Shown: positions 24,904 through 37,418, counted from the stretch's first letter. The stretch is DNA of 64,000 nt from Hippasteria phrygiana (GCA_037893225.1 JAZGUH010000117.1:1612001-1676000); one strand, 5' to 3'. Notes: generated by a model from the letters alone, not told the origin. Numbers and translations: made by a program.

Positions 24904-25677
24904 CCACGGGTGTATGTTTCCATGCCACACATGTATTACAGCTTTGGAAGTGAGTTTCTTGGGAAGAGCTGGTTTTGTAACACTGGTGCGCGTGCTTCTA
25001 ATTTGCATATTAGATCACGCCCCATTGCATGCGTGGCGGTTTATACCTGTGGCGGTACAGTACAGTGCAGTGCCTGTTCAAAATGTGCAGCAGTTCTATA
25101 CTGCCACGTTTGCGGGTCTAGGCCTAGGGTATTGCTGCTTTTTTGCAGCTTTTTAGAGAACCGCTCATCCAAACAACTTCAAACTTGACACTGCATATTC
25201 TTGGGTCCTAAGCAATACACTTGCCGATTTTCAACTTCATACCGTGCCCGGTTCTGGATATAATCGAATTACGGACAGACACACATACACACAAATGCGC
25301 ATCTACTGTCGAACGCGGACGTCCTATTGTTCCCTCTTGTTTGTACAAGACTCCCATAGGTTTTGTACACGATCTCAATCGCAAACGTACGCTGGGAATC
25401 GCGGACGATATTGTTCTCTTTTGTTCTCTGGAATTTTTCGTCAGCGGTTTGAATACCCTAACACGTTCACACATACAGAGATTCCTGGAATTAAAGTAAG
25501 ATGTAAATGGAGGATCCGGCTACATCTGACTTCAGGTCAGACGAATCCGTCTTTCGCCCACAGCCCTCTTTACTGTGATCATCAGAGTGTGGGGGATAAT
25601 CTTGGGATAATGTCAAATTTTAAAAATTAGCAATTTTTTTAAGCGATACACCCCAAAATCAACAACACAGCAGCTTT

Positions 25678-25880
25678 AATAAGCCAGCTCGGTATCTCGA
25701 AGGTCAAAGGTTATTCGGGATAAAATTGCTGACGTAATGTCACGCGAACGCCCATTCTGATTGAATTTAAGAAATTGTGCAACCACCTTGCGCGTTCATA
25801 CGCGCGCATTAGGTCACGGGTCATTCGGGATAACTATGCTATTGTGCACGTGCGCAATTGAAATACCGAACTGGCTTATT
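25678..25880. mobile_element. MITE with AATAAGCCAG ends (203 bp)
   Basis: Ends AATAAGCCAGCTCGGTAT / ATACCGAACTGGCTTATT; interior GGTCAAAGGTTATTCGGGAT repeated in altered form near the right arm. Related copies: 2747-2878 and the half copy at 424-488. Confidence 0.65.
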
Positions 25881-25923
25881 GTAAAACTTTGAGCTGCTGA
25901 TCCACTGTACATGTATGTTACTA

Positions 25924-26295
25924 TTAACCCTAACCTTCCCAAATCCTCCAAAATCCTCTTTGCAAAATGGAGGAATTTGGAGGATTGAGGGCACTTGGAA
26001 GTTGATGCGTCGGAGGATTTTGCAGGATTGAGGTTACTAGGGGTTTTTGCCCCTGCAGGAATATGGAGGATCCAGGTTATCAGGCTCAATGTGATACATG
26101 AGGATTTTGGAGGATTGAGGTTATTACTAGGGGTAAGCAAAAAACACCTAGAGGATTTTGGAGGATTCATGCTATGATCCCCATAAGAGGATTTTGGAGG
26201 ATTCAGGTTATATGGAGTTTTAACACTTTGAAATCAGAGGATGTTGGAGGATTCAGGTTACATGCAGGGAAAATGATGTAGGGAGTTAGGGTTAA
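25924..26295 (+). mobile_element. TTAA-bounded MITE, CCCTAAC ends, GGAGGATT array (copy 1)
   Basis: 372 bp between TTAA sites, ends CCCTAAC / GTTAGGG, the layout of piggyBac-type MITEs (TTAA target duplication, CCC start). The interior consists of about a dozen GGAGGATTNNGG-like units. A close copy in inverse orientation is at 30257-30625. Confidence 0.72.
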
Positions 26296-27833
26296 GGGCC
26301 CGACACAAACAAAGTCAAACTGGGTGCAGCAAGTATCACTTGGTATTTAACTAAGACTCATCAAAACAAATTATATAAAAAGCAAATAAAATACAGGAAA
26401 TGGTCTCAAGCTCTTTGAGCACCACCTTTCACTCTATGTTCCAAATTACATATTCCGGTACATTACTGTGTGATGTTTGGCTGCTGAATACTGAACTGGA
26501 AATATTCAACATTCAGAACATTTGTTTTTCTCTTTTTTTTCACCCAATAACTGTCATTTAGCTCTGTCAAACAACACAAATATTTTCGAATTTGATAAGT
26601 TTACTTTTAAAACATGAAAAAGTCCTTCAAAAAAATCCACTTTTGTCGGGACTTCAACCTAACTTTGAAGACCCCTACCCACTTGAAAATTTATATTCCA
26701 TGCATTTGTCCAATCCTGCAAATCACACATTAGAATCAGATTAAAAACCGCCTTTCCACAGAAACTTCTACGACCGCGAGAGACCCGACACACTACACGC
26801 AATGTAATACATGCCTGTACATTTCACTTAGGAAACGCGGAGACATGCCACGGTAGCGTATGTCAAGATCATCCCTAATGAATGCATTAAATCCCCTTGA
26901 ACAAGCCAGCCAAAAAGCGACCCTTGGCAGCGTGCCAAATCCGTCCCAGCAACAGAGAGAGAAAGACGAGCAGTGAGCCAGAGAGCCAAATCCCAAACAC
27001 TATATCCACTTGCCATTCATAACTCTGCCAAACAAACATGTCATCACATGTTATGCTTGGTGGCTGGTATACAAATCGGCCTTTCTAGTTGTACACGTAC
27101 AATGTACATTGTATCCACAACCTAGACATTGACCCCAGGTGGGATGAGAACTTGTAGATTCGAGTGTAAATAATTCTGACATGGACCATCTAACTGGAGT
27201 ATCATGAACTGATAGCAATCTTCAAAAGCAGCTGAAATAAACTCAAAATGTGCTTCTGTGGGTAATGAACGTAACCAAAGAGAGTATATGTATGCATGTT
27301 CCATGTATGGGCTCAGTACTTTGAAAAACTGTACATATCCAAAACATAGAATCTGGCCTTGGCTGGTTCAAAACTTTTCTGACCCCAAAGGTCTTGAAAC
27401 ATTCCATAAAAGACATTCAAATTAAAGACAGCCTTGGAAGTCATGGATTCACGGTACTGTGCAACAAATAACTTCGGGATATGATCAAGTTGTTCATACA
27501 ATTCAACAAAAGCCGTGTTTCTATTGGACTTTTTTTCTGCGGCCTTGCGAAAACTTGCCCCGACTACCGACATGCCGTCGCGTAATTCTACCGTGCGTTT
27601 CCATTTGGACTTTTACAACCATGACGGAACGTTTATTCTCCTTGCGAGGCTGGCAGAATGTCACACGTTGCGGGCACTGTGTACAATCACCTTTGACCTA
27701 AACGGGATAGACGTGTTGACCTAGCGTAATTGTTCGCGCGCTAAATTACATTGTATAGTCAGCTACCATACATGTACACATACCGACGCGCTCGCTTTGA
27801 CACAAAGAGATCAGTCCGTCTCGTGTAGAAAAT

Positions 27834-27914
27834 ATGGTATCGTCGTCAAATGTACCGCCAAGTTCCAAGGCCTCCTCGAAAAAAAGAAAGAAAAGCCGAC
27901 CCAACTGGTGGTAG
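27834..27914 (+). CDS. Low-confidence short basic ORF or first exon
   Basis: 26 codons, MVSSSNVPPSSKASSKKRKK then SRPNWW and TAG, in CpG-rich DNA (27550-27990). The Ser/Lys/Arg-rich start looks like a nuclear protein or transposon ORF N-terminus. A weak donor (CTG|GTGGTA) lies just before the stop. No downstream partner was recognised. Confidence 0.2.
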   Translation: MVSSSNVPPSSKASSKKRKKSRPNWW

Positions 27915-28862
27915 TTCCAAGACAAAGAAGAACTGGGGCCACGCAAAAACTGTTTGGCTGATCACGATTTGCGGGTCTCGCGAACACGGTTTGGAAGGTA
28001 TGGTGTTTAACTCCCGCATGTGGGCCTCCATATTCTTTTTGATTACATGCACGAAAGCAACCAAGCGTAAAAGCCTTATAAGTGTTGCAGATACCCAAAC
28101 AGAAAAAAATACCTTTAGTTAGAACAAAACATGTTGGAAGAAACTACTTAGAAGAAAAAAATGCTGAAGACTTTAATTAAGGCTGCATTACAAACAGCAG
28201 GTCCCGTGTTTGAAAATCCTACGCTAAAGTTTCAAGCAAAACATTGTTTCTTTTTAAAAATGGGAAAAACCAATAAAATGATTGGGTGGCAGTTTTCAAC
28301 TTACAATTATTAAACAAAGTACACAGTCAGCCCACACTCCATACATACACAGTTATAATTTCAACCAGTGTAAAGATTCAGTCATCCATGAAAGACTAAC
28401 AACCACGGCAACAATACAACCAGAGAGAGTATCCCCAGTCGAGTCGACATGGAGCTGTGAGTTTCTTTTCAATGTAATTTTTTTTGTTTAGTTTTCATCT
28501 TTTGAAGAGGCCAAACCGTTTGAAGAGGGTTCCTTTTGTGAAGTGACTCTCATTCACTGAACCAGTAGGGTGGATTCTGTTTAGGCACAATTTGTTACTA
28601 TTCTTGAACTTCAACCAGAACTCCGTTGAACAGGGTGGCAATTTAACAGCTAAACCAAGTTCAGAACAGCAAAAGTTGTGGATCAGTAAAAGAACCAAAC
28701 TCGGTCAGTAATAGAGGAAAATTCACAGACAAGGGCATCCATACACTGGATGTATAAAAAATGGAAGCATTTGGCACATAAAACTGTTGTCAATTAAATG
28801 GATGAGAAATTCATTAATTAAATACCAGCTTATTACATGTTCCTACATGTACATGTACATTG

Positions 28863-29742
28863 CAGGGCATAATTTTGACAAGAAAATGTGCGTAGCAGTT
28901 ATTGCTATGCAATATTAATATTGCATAGCAGTTTGCTATACATGCGTAGCAGTTTTGTCCGGAGTTGCACATGTGCTTAATAAAGAAACATAATTTTGTC
29001 TCACAGCCGTTTACTGGTATAAAGAGAGGGCACTGTCCACCGTATGACTAGCCTTTAGTCAAGGCGCGTGTGGCAATTCTGGTCGATCACATGCATTATT
29101 ATATAAAAAGGAAAAAACGTTTCTTCAGTGATTTCTATATTTTTGGGCTATAAAATGGTGTTTGTGGAATTTTTTTCTTCTAACTGGTGTGGAGTTCTTG
29201 CCTTTTTTTCAGCGTAAATAAGTTCGAATTATGACTAATTTACAGCGCCCTCTGTCGGTAAGGTCCATTTTGCAGTACCCGGTTGAAGCATGCTCATGCT
29301 CACTCTTGCTCAAGCGTAAACCACACCCCCGCATGCATGGAAACAACACAGCGACGCAATCCAGGAAAATGGGGCCAAGGTTGCTGCTTGTAGCGGGCAT
29401 CTTTGATTAAGAGGTTTGCATTCTCGTTGTTGGCTGTGTACGTAACTTTAAACTAAGCCCTCAAAGTAGCCTTTCAAACACGCAGCATCGGACTACTGCT
29501 AATATCGTACCAGTAATTGCAGGCATCAGTTTCCCACTTTAGGGCAGAAGTTCCGACCCGAAACTGCAATTTTTTTAACAGAACATTCTTGTTGTTTTGG
29601 GCTACATTTTAAGATCCGACTCCTTCATTAAAGCAAGTTTGATGTATCGCAGTTTAATGCGATCCATTTTAGAAAAATGCATCGCAAACGGTGTGTTAAT
29701 GCGTCGCAAACTGCAATGCGATACCAGGAAAATTATGCCCTG
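28863..29742. mobile_element. Non-autonomous hAT-like element, CAGGGCATAATTTT ends
   Basis: 880 bp, terminal inverted repeats CAGGGCATAATTTT / AAAATTATGCCCTG. The flanks GTACATTG (28855-28862) and GTACATGT (29743-29750) form an 8-bp duplication with two mismatches. The interior has GCATAGCAGTT repeats near the left end and GATGCGTCGCAAACTG-type inverted words near the right end. No long frame. Confidence 0.72.
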
Positions 29743-30256
29743 GTACATGTACATGTGGTTGTTTTTGCGTGCATTTTTTGCTCATACATCAAACTTTAGT
29801 CCTCTCAATATCCAAATAAAACTCTCCATGCATTTGATGATCAGCATCCTCAACTTCGACTGTCACGTTAAAGCTGACATGCCTTTTAACAAAATGTATA
29901 CAGTCTGCCACTTTATAGTTTACTCTAGTGTTGACATGAGGGGTCAATTGCCTGGTACCCTGCTGCTGTTTCCCACTGCCTGGTACACACACAACTCTAG
30001 AAACTGGTGATGACATGCATACCTACATGTACTATGACACGAAAGCGGCTAAACCAATCAAATCTGACGTGTTTCCAGTGTCTACCCTCGGTATCAATAG
30101 ATACACCGGGTAGATCCCCCTTTTATCTACTTATACAGTTGCTGGTATAAATAATACGTAAACTTACTACACGCACATTGTATGTTTACATTTATTTAAC
30201 CAGAAATATAAGTAGGCCTGTTACATGTATAAAGTCTTCACATAATGTGCTTTTCT

Positions 30257-30625
30257 TTAACCCTAACTCCCTACATCATTTTCCCCCCATGTAACCTGAA
30301 TCCTCCAACATCCTCTGATTTCAAAGTGTTAAAACTCCATATAACCTGAATCCTCCAAAATCCTCTTATGGGGACCATAGCACGAATCCTCCAAAATCCT
30401 CTAGGGGTTTTTTGCATACCCCTAGTAACCTCAATCCTCCAAAATCCTCATGTATCACATTGAGCCTGATAACCTGGATCCTCCATATTCCTGCAGGGGC
30501 AAACACCCCTAGTAACCTCAATCCTGCAAAATCCTCCGATGCATCAACTTCCAAGTGCCCTCAATCCTCCAAATTCCTCCATTTTGCAAAGAGGATTTTG
30601 GAGGATTTGGGAAGGTTAGGGTTAA
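30257..30625 (-). mobile_element. TTAA-bounded MITE, CCCTAAC ends, GGAGGATT array (copy 2, inverted)
   Basis: 369 bp, over 90 percent similar by eye to the complement of 25924-26295, including the terminal TTAACCCTAAC and the same order of internal units. Together the two copies form a long inverted repeat with a spacer of about 4 kb. Confidence 0.72.
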
Positions 30626-32013
30626 GGGGGGTTACTAAAAAAACACGCTAGTTCTCATATAATTGAAAGTGAAACAAAGTACGTAGGCCAATCTTACAAT
30701 CTGTATCAGCTTTCAACCTGTGTTATCTACTGATTGAGACCATGCTACAGATTCATATTAAACTAAAGCATTTCCATTTTTTTTTTTTTTTTTTTTTTAA
30801 TGGAAGTCACCTAATACAAGACTAAAAGCCACTCTAAGAAAAGGGCTACAACAGAGGTGGTTGGCCACATTTTAGGTTGCCAGCCCTACTACCATTACGG
30901 TTTTCCTTGGTCCAGACCTAAATAGAGGATAAACCTTCCATAGATACCAAAGAAATTATGCCAATTTTCAGACCTATAGACCCACTATTGTATGTAGAGA
31001 AATAAACCATGAACCAAACAAACCACACATGATATCCATTTTGTGAAGTATGTCCACTGGCAAAATCTGACTGAGACAACAAACATCCACATTCCCTACC
31101 ACACAATGTGCATGTACATGACCCACAATTCAATATGCAGCTTGTGGTATTTGTGACACAATGTCATAGTTACACGTACAGTTACAACACCTGAAAATGT
31201 CATTATTGCAGATAGATTCCAACCTGCCATAAACATCCTTCTAGTACTATCAAATCACCACTCATAATCCAACAACATTATCCGTTGAAACCTTCAACAG
31301 GCCCAACAAACTGAAATGAAATTCCAATAATTAGATATTCTGGTCACTGCTCAGATTTAAAAAATTGGTGTGTCACATTTGATTTGGCCAACAAATGTTG
31401 TATGCATATGTATCTGATAACATTTGCATATATATATATATTTCTGTTTTTAAATAAATTTCTTTTTTTTTGGGGGGGGGGGTGTTTTGGCTTACTAAAC
31501 ACTTTATATACATGTAAATGTATTGACATGAAAAATTCATGTACCACTGCCCTACTACATTCATACTGAATGAGAAACTTCCCCACTCCCGCTGTGGCAT
31601 TCACTGACTGGGCTTGAAAAGGCACTGTATTCTTATGGGTGAAAAGGGAAACCTTGAATTCAGTACTTGACAACATTATCAATAGATAAAGTCATATGTC
31701 TGGGTATCAAAACCATACACTGTGCAAAGGGAAGGATCCTCTTATGTGAATGGTGCAAGGCCTATGTATATCTTGTGGAATTCTCATAAGAAACATGTAC
31801 TTCTGTGTTACTCTTGGTGCAAGATGTTCTTATCGCAGTTTTCACAGCCAGCCCGCTTCTTCTTAGCCCGGATATCACATGACACACCTGTACCCTATTA
31901 TACTCCAGCTAACCTGGCCCGCTACGCTCTTTCACAATTCACCGATAGAAGGCATTCCATACACGTTCACCAACCTGAATTACAAAGCTCTTGCTATCAG
32001 TGAATTGTATATC

Positions 32014-32226
32014 AGGAATGAGATTGGCCAAAAATGAAAAATCCACGAAATCAACAAAAAAAACATGAGGACCCCATATCAACATATAGTTTGTATTTAC
32101 CTAAAGGCACCCCCTTAAAATATCCGTTTTTACAGGAATTCCAGATTGCAAAAGAGATTCTTTAACAATTCTGAATTCCCGACACAAAAAAATCCTGAAA
32201 TCAGGAAAATTCCTGACAAATCTCAC
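32014..32226. mobile_element. MITE with GGGTGAGATTGG ends, copy 2
   Basis: Same internal order as 35575-35785 in the same orientation, with diverged termini (GAATGAGATTGGCC at left, GACAAATCTCACAT at right). Confidence 0.5.
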
Positions 32227-32498
32227 ATACATTTAATCACACAAATTACGAATAGTGCCTGCAACTGTTACAAGCCAGCTCAACCAATGATATCATACCT
32301 TTAACATGCACTGTGCACTGTTTGTCCATTGTAATCAAAGAAACAGAAACTGATATTACACAATCCTATCTACTGACATGTTAGCAGAGTACGCAAAATA
32401 AAGAACAGTGGCATTCAAAGCTGATTGGTGAAGTACATACATCAATAACGTACCTGTTGCATGATCATATATTATGCTGGTACAGTTTCTAAAATTGA

Positions 32499-32567
32499 TT
32501 AACCCTAACCCCATAGGTGCATGCAAAATCATATTAAAATTCAACGATTTGGGACTCTTAGGGTTAA
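32499..32567. mobile_element. Minimal 69-bp TTAA/CCCTAAC MITE
   Basis: TTAACCCTAACCCCATAGG at the left, TTAGGGTTAA at the right, with only 69 bp in total. A diverged relative with the same inner words (CATAGGGTG, GATTTGGGACT) is at 53764-53833. Confidence 0.6.
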
Positions 32568-32739
32568 TTAATTTCAATGTTCTAAATATACAGTGAATTT
32601 GGGGAAAACCAAATGGAAATTTAAAAAACAGCAATACTTGATAGTGAATAAACAACTACTGATAGGCACTGTGAACAAACCTTCTTGCACAATGTGTAAT
32701 CATTTCAAATTTCATCACAGGGCGACAGTCACACACATA

Positions 32740-33184
32740 TGTGACCCGCTCCGGAAAAAGGTATATTATGTCGCAAAATATGAAAAATTAGTTTTATTTA
32801 TGTTTGGAAAGCCCACAATGTAGGCTTTCATTTGGTACATGATAGAGCTCCAAAGCCCTTTCCGTTCTGGAGATATCGCGTTTTTGCATATTAATTAGTT
32901 CTATGGAGTTCAAATTGCACAACAGAAAAAACAGGCTTTGAAATAGCTAGTTCTAATACAATGCAATGGAACAATGCACTCTAAAAAGGTGATTTGTTCA
33001 CTTTATTCACTGAAATCAACATTGTTGTGCACCAAACCTGAAACTTTAGATGTTTAAGATGTCATTAAAGACAAAAAACAAAAAATGAATTTTGACAAAA
33101 AATTTCACCCTCTCAACGTTGAAAGGGCCATTACACGTAAATGCATAGCGCGACTTATATCACCTTTTTCTGGAGCGGGTCACA
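32740..33184 (-). mobile_element. 445-bp MITE with TGTGACCCGCTC ends, copy 2 (inverted)
   Basis: Same length and about 95 percent similar to the complement of 19007-19451. TA-rich flanks (ACATA, TATATATA). A shorter, strongly diverged relative lies at 38940-39113. Confidence 0.75.
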
Positions 33185-33253
33185 TATATATACATAAATG
33201 TACCCAACTCAACTGAGTCGATTTTGTGCATTTTTTTGTCATTTGGCTCACTG

Positions 33254-33430
33254 CCAGACGTGCCAGTTAGTCAACAGGTCGACATTATTACAAGTCTTGT
33301 GACAATGTGGGACCCCAGCCTGAACATAACAACACTGTACCCTTGGGACGTTGGGGATGGAAGGCAGGAAGTTTCCCTAATGAGTACATGGGAAGCAGCT
33401 GAGGGCAGCCTCAAGACCTGCGGTTTCTAA
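33254..33430 (+). CDS. Low-confidence candidate terminal exon
   Basis: A possible acceptor (T-rich tract then CACTGCCAG, ending about 33253) is followed by 58 open codons reading VPVSQQVDIITSLVTMWDPS and ending SLKTCGF with TAA at 33428-33430. Composition is more protein-like than the neighbouring DNA and no repeat match is seen. No partner exon was found on the plus strand. It may be chance. Confidence 0.2.
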   Translation, partial: PDVPVSQQVDIITSLVTMWDPSLNITTLYPWDVGDGRQEVSLMSTWEAAEGSLKTCGF

Positions 33431-34281
33431 AGACCCACTGGTCAAATCTCTCCTCCAAACCGGAAGGACACATATTATCGGGACTTTTTTTCCTATTTTG
33501 TCTCAAGTTTGGGGATTTGGAAGGGTCACTGAAATGGCATCTTTTTACTTGCACTACATGCTCATGGGGAATTTTTTTTTACTTTTTGAGTAATCGCTTA
33601 GATTTTATGCTAATATAAATCTACATATCAATGATTATTCATGACACAGCAGCCATGCTTAATTTTATGCCACGTTTCAGCAACATAAATGATTTGTAAA
33701 TAAGAGGTGCTAGAATTTGGGATTTTTCTAGTCATTTTGTTTCTAATTTCTAGTACATTGAATAGCTTTAAATGCTAAATCTGGAAAAAAATTGGATGAA
33801 TCTAATAGTTGAGTATACAAACAAATAAAAATAAAAACTAGCAGTTTGGCCATACATTCCCCCCCCCCCCCCCAATTAGTAGGTTGGCTATAGTTGTACA
33901 TCTATTTAATTAGCACAAATTAATTGTTGAAAATCATTATTTATTTGTTATTATTATTATTTCCACTGTGGTTTAACATAGAAGTGGTGTCCAGGTATCT
34001 TTTCGAAACCGTTTTTGACCGTATTAAAACTCTGTTTTATTTGTTATTTGCACATAAAAGTATTACAACTGAGTAATTTGGTCACCCCATTTTTTAATTT
34101 ATAGCAACGTCCCACCATTTAAAAAGATATTAATGACACATGTTTAGTTTTTGTTCATTTTTTGTTTTTTCTTTACTTCAAGGATTTCTATTCAACAACA
34201 CAGCTTAAATGAATCCTGCATGAATCACTGTCATTTTGGGGAGACTGCTATTTTCTATGTCTCCTCAAAAGTCTTTATCAA

Positions 34282-35540
34282 CAGTGATGGAAATAGCTGG
34301 ATTCGCATCGCAAAATGCGATACATTTTTCACAAAAAGCGAGACAAACTTGAAAAACGATTAGCAATATTTGCAAATGAAAATTTCTTATAAGATCATGC
34401 AGAACGACGGCCGATGCTCGACACCCCTACCATACCTGTGCGGTGGTGATGGAAACTATGGATGTAAAATAATAATAAATCGGACTCGACCACCATACCA
34501 TACATGCAGATCGTTTTTATCCGATCCGTTCGATTGTTTGGCAAACACACTGACGCAATCTCACCCCTAGTCAGTCTGCGGTTTCTTTCAATAGTTTTGC
34601 TTGATAAGGACTAGTTTGGGAAACGAGGTTGCTGCAGTTTTGTGTGGAGATTAGTACGTGTAGTTCGTGTAGTTCGGTACAGTACCATGTGGGCGCAGAC
34701 GTTCACAGACCCCATACACTTTACGGTACACACATCCGTGTTCGTTATGCCGACATGAACTATATGCTCCATGGTGACACGATCACGTTTGACGCAAGTA
34801 CATGTATGCTGCATACTATACTGGCGATATGTCGAAAGTACTGTCGAATTTCACCGTTGGAAAATGGCAGAAACATACATGTATACCATGGTTGAAACAG
34901 GAGGATCAGTCGAAGGAGATCATCCTTTATTGTGCATTTTGCAGATCACAAGAAGCCAAAATTAAAGCTGTGCGGAATTTTCGTACGCTTTCGTGATAAT
35001 TCATCGATCCATTTGCGCTATTCGGCGATCATTATTGCATGCAACGCTCAGTATGCGTCAAGATCAAGAAATGTTCCTGGAACTCTTGACAATATTTTCA
35101 AAACAACCCCAGTCAGGCTTTTGCAATATTCAACTTTAGGGGCTGAAATGGAAATGGTACGCAACTAGTGAAAATCTACTTCAGAAATAAGGACTCTCTA
35201 ATTACCTCATTTTTTTATCGTATATTTCAGGTCCATTCAGTCAGTCAGCAGTTTGCAGCAGTTTTATTCATTTTCATTTTTTTATCCACGTCTTTTTTTT
35301 TGTGGCCAAGTAAAAAAAACACCAGTTGATCGTCCCAACATTCTTTTTTAAGCTGCAGATTTAAATTTTTGGTCATTTTGAACGAAAAATGTAAACAATT
35401 TATAAAAATGATTCATATAATAACATTGAGTTTGTCGCATTTTTTTTTTTTTGCTAGTCAATTTTATAACATTGCCAATCAAATGACAATACGATTAGCA
35501 TAATTTGCTAATCAGTTTTTTTTCCTTATTTCCATCACTG
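34282..35540 (+). mobile_element. hAT-like DNA transposon relic with TTF-type zinc-finger fragment
   Basis: 1259 bp with terminal inverted repeats starting CAGTGATGGAAATA (34282) and ending TATTTCCATCACTG (35540), flanked by a 5-bp direct repeat ATCAA (34277-34281 and 35541-35545). Much of it aligns in inverse orientation with 11872-14395. The plus-strand frame 34802-34996 reads NFTVGKWQKHTCIPWLKQED then LYCAFCRSQEAK, resembling the KW..PWL...YC..C start of TTF/BED-type zinc fingers in ZMYM6/KIAA1586-like hAT transposases. The catalytic part is missing. Confidence 0.7.
34802..34996 (+). pseudogene. Transposase N-terminal zinc-finger remnant
   Basis: 65-codon open frame inside the element at 34282-35540. 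KWQ...PWLKQ followed by a CxxC pair (CAFC) and KAVRNF resembles the TTF-type zinc finger that opens many hAT transposases. The copy at 13755-13967 (minus strand) reads GKLQKDMPWLKQEDHLEDII before a frame break, so two independent copies preserve the segment. Family assignment is by pattern only. Confidence 0.45.
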
Positions 35541-35574
35541 ATCAAATCCATCATAGTAGTAGTCACAAAATCCG

Positions 35575-35785
35575 GGGTGAGATTGGCAAAAAATTACAAA
35601 TCCACGAAATTGACAAAAAATCCACGAGGATATAGTTTGTATTGGCCTAAAGACACCCCCTTAAAATATCTGTTTTTACAGGTTAAAACACCTTTAGGAC
35701 AACACCTCGGGAATTCCAGATTGCGAAAGAGATTCTTTAAAAATAATTTTAAAATTCTGACAAAAAATCCCGACAAATCTCACCC
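35575..35785. mobile_element. MITE with GGGTGAGATTGG ends, copy 1
   Basis: 211 bp: GGGTGAGATTGGCAAAAAAT at the left, CCGACAAATCTCACCC at the right. Shares TAGTTTGTATTGGCCTAAAG, ACACCCCCTTAAAATATC and CCAGATTGCGAAAGAGATTC with 32014-32226. Confidence 0.55.
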
Positions 35786-36552
35786 ATGCAAAATGTCTAG
35801 TAACACAAACTCATTCGAATAGGTTTGTTTTGTCAGTGATACATACTGTGTTGCCTGGCAACCGTTACCCGTTTTTACATTTAAATACCAAAAACATAAA
35901 ATGATGAGCATAATCAGCTTACAATTAACATTTAAAGGGCAAAAAATATCATGTTCAACATTTCTGTAAGGCCATATCAAATAAATTATCATCTTAGCTA
36001 AGCAAACAAAAAATATACTTCAATTTGTAAACATTTTCCTGAAGTTCATATTTTCATGTTGAAATTTGTAAATTCAATATTTTCTCTACTGTACATTCTA
36101 GCCCCCATAAAGTTTTGCGGAGTCTCCCCATAATCAGGGTTTTTGAAAACAGGGTGTCAAAATTTGCTGTAAATTGGATATGAGTTTAAATCAAGGAATC
36201 ATAAAAGCTGTAAATGAACTCGTCTACATGTATATCCTGTGTTTTAGAACCACAAAACCAGCTTACTGCTTAATTGGTGACATCTTTGTTGGGAAAATTT
36301 AGTGGATTACAATATTTCTTTTATTGTGCTCAATGCGCTGATCTACAGTTATATAAACGTGGTTGCCACGGTAAATTGGATCCGGATGGGAATTTCTCCT
36401 CGTTTTTTTCCCTAAAAAGTTTTTTTTTTCCCGTGTTTTTTTTCACCGATCCCATAAATCTGCAATAGCCTTAAGCTGAAAACTTAACTGTTGATATATT
36501 TACACGCCATTCTCTGCATTTTCAATCCATTGTTGGATTATTGTGTATGTTA

Positions 36553-36716
36553 CGCTTGGCTGCACAAGTCTCTTGTGTCGGTGTCGCTTGCCTGCACAGG
36601 CCACCCCGGCACCTCATTAAAAATAACCATAGTCAAGGGGTTAACCCCTTCTGACCGGCTTTTATGACGGGGCGTCAGTAGCGTAATGCAAACAATAGGC
36701 TTGTGTAGCCAAGCGA
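36553..36716. mobile_element. Small MITE with CGCTTGGCTGCACAAG ends
   Basis: 164 bp; left CGCTTGGCTGCACAAG and right CTTGTGTAGCCAAGCG are imperfect inverted repeats, with internal CAAGGGGTTAACCCCTT palindrome (36634-36650). Confidence 0.5.
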
Positions 36717-36949
36717 AATGCCCACAACAACCGAATGATGGATTGAATATAGAGAAAATGCGGGTAAAACTGTTACCCACCAAGGTGGGTTTTTTTTCAA
36801 ACCATGGACTACAGCTGTCATCCGTATTCAATGGGTTAAAAATGTATGCAGGGCCCCAATGGAAACCGGTTTTAAACTGTTCGGGCACACCTTGGGTAAA
36901 GAAAATAATAATGTATTTCATCTAAATTGACAAGTTTAGATCATCTGTA

Positions 36950-37418
36950 CTAACCCTAACATCACCTAAAGCTACAAAATACTACTAGTAGTAAAATGTA
37001 GTATGCAGTACATGTACTCTCTCCTACTTGTGTGCAATGCCTGTAGTAATTTTTAATATTTGGTACTTCACTCCAAATAGTGTACGTAGTAATATGTAGT
37101 AGTACTACTGTTTGTTGCTGGGGTTGGAGGTAAAATGTCTATTTTCATCTGAGGCGAAAACAAAGCATGGACTACCGGTTTTCAGAGATGATACAATTTT
37201 TTATCTTAGCCATCCAATTCATTGACACAAATATAATTTACCCAGTACCTTACCTGTATTACATAGAAGTAGTACTCTGTAGTTTGCAAGTATCTTGACT
37301 GTTGTCATGATACACTCAATCATCAAAAACAGAGAGACTCAGTGCTACAGAATACTAAGTAGTATTTCGTAGCACACAGGTCTTCACCCCAAATGAATGC
37401 CTAGGATGTTAGGGTTAA
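36950..37418. mobile_element. CCCTAAC-ended MITE with GTAGTA-rich interior
   Basis: 469 bp from CTAACCCTAACATC to GATGTTAGGGTTAA. The interior is rich in AGTAGTA/TACTACT words in both orientations (36980-37125 and 37265-37375), a different internal motif from the GGAGGATT copies. Confidence 0.6.

Larger units (their letters stand above)
24910..28862. other. Intergenic with MITEs and a CpG-rich patch
   Basis: GCAGTGCCTGTTCAAAATGT at 25068 repeats a 22-bp word seen at 23519, flanking the hAT-like element. The MITEs at 25678 and 25924 lie here. 27540-27990 is CpG-rich and holds the weak ORF at 27834; repeated words CCGTG(T/C)GTTTC(T/C)ATT at 27511 and 27592 suggest a degraded repeat. Confidence 0.4.
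29751..34281. other. Intergenic with MITEs
   Basis: MITEs at 30257, 32014, 32499 and 32740, T22 at about 30777-30799, a TATATATA run near 31430, C15 at 33859-33873 and the doubtful exon at 33254. No confident gene. Confidence 0.4.

Noticed and set aside
24592..25188. 198-codon plus-strand frame
   Set aside because: It crosses the right end of the hAT-like element into flanking DNA, so it cannot be an old conserved gene.
25924..26295. Interstitial telomere sequence
   Set aside because: CCCTAAC occurs only once at each end, in inverted orientation and next to TTAA, which fits a transposon terminus rather than telomere repeats.
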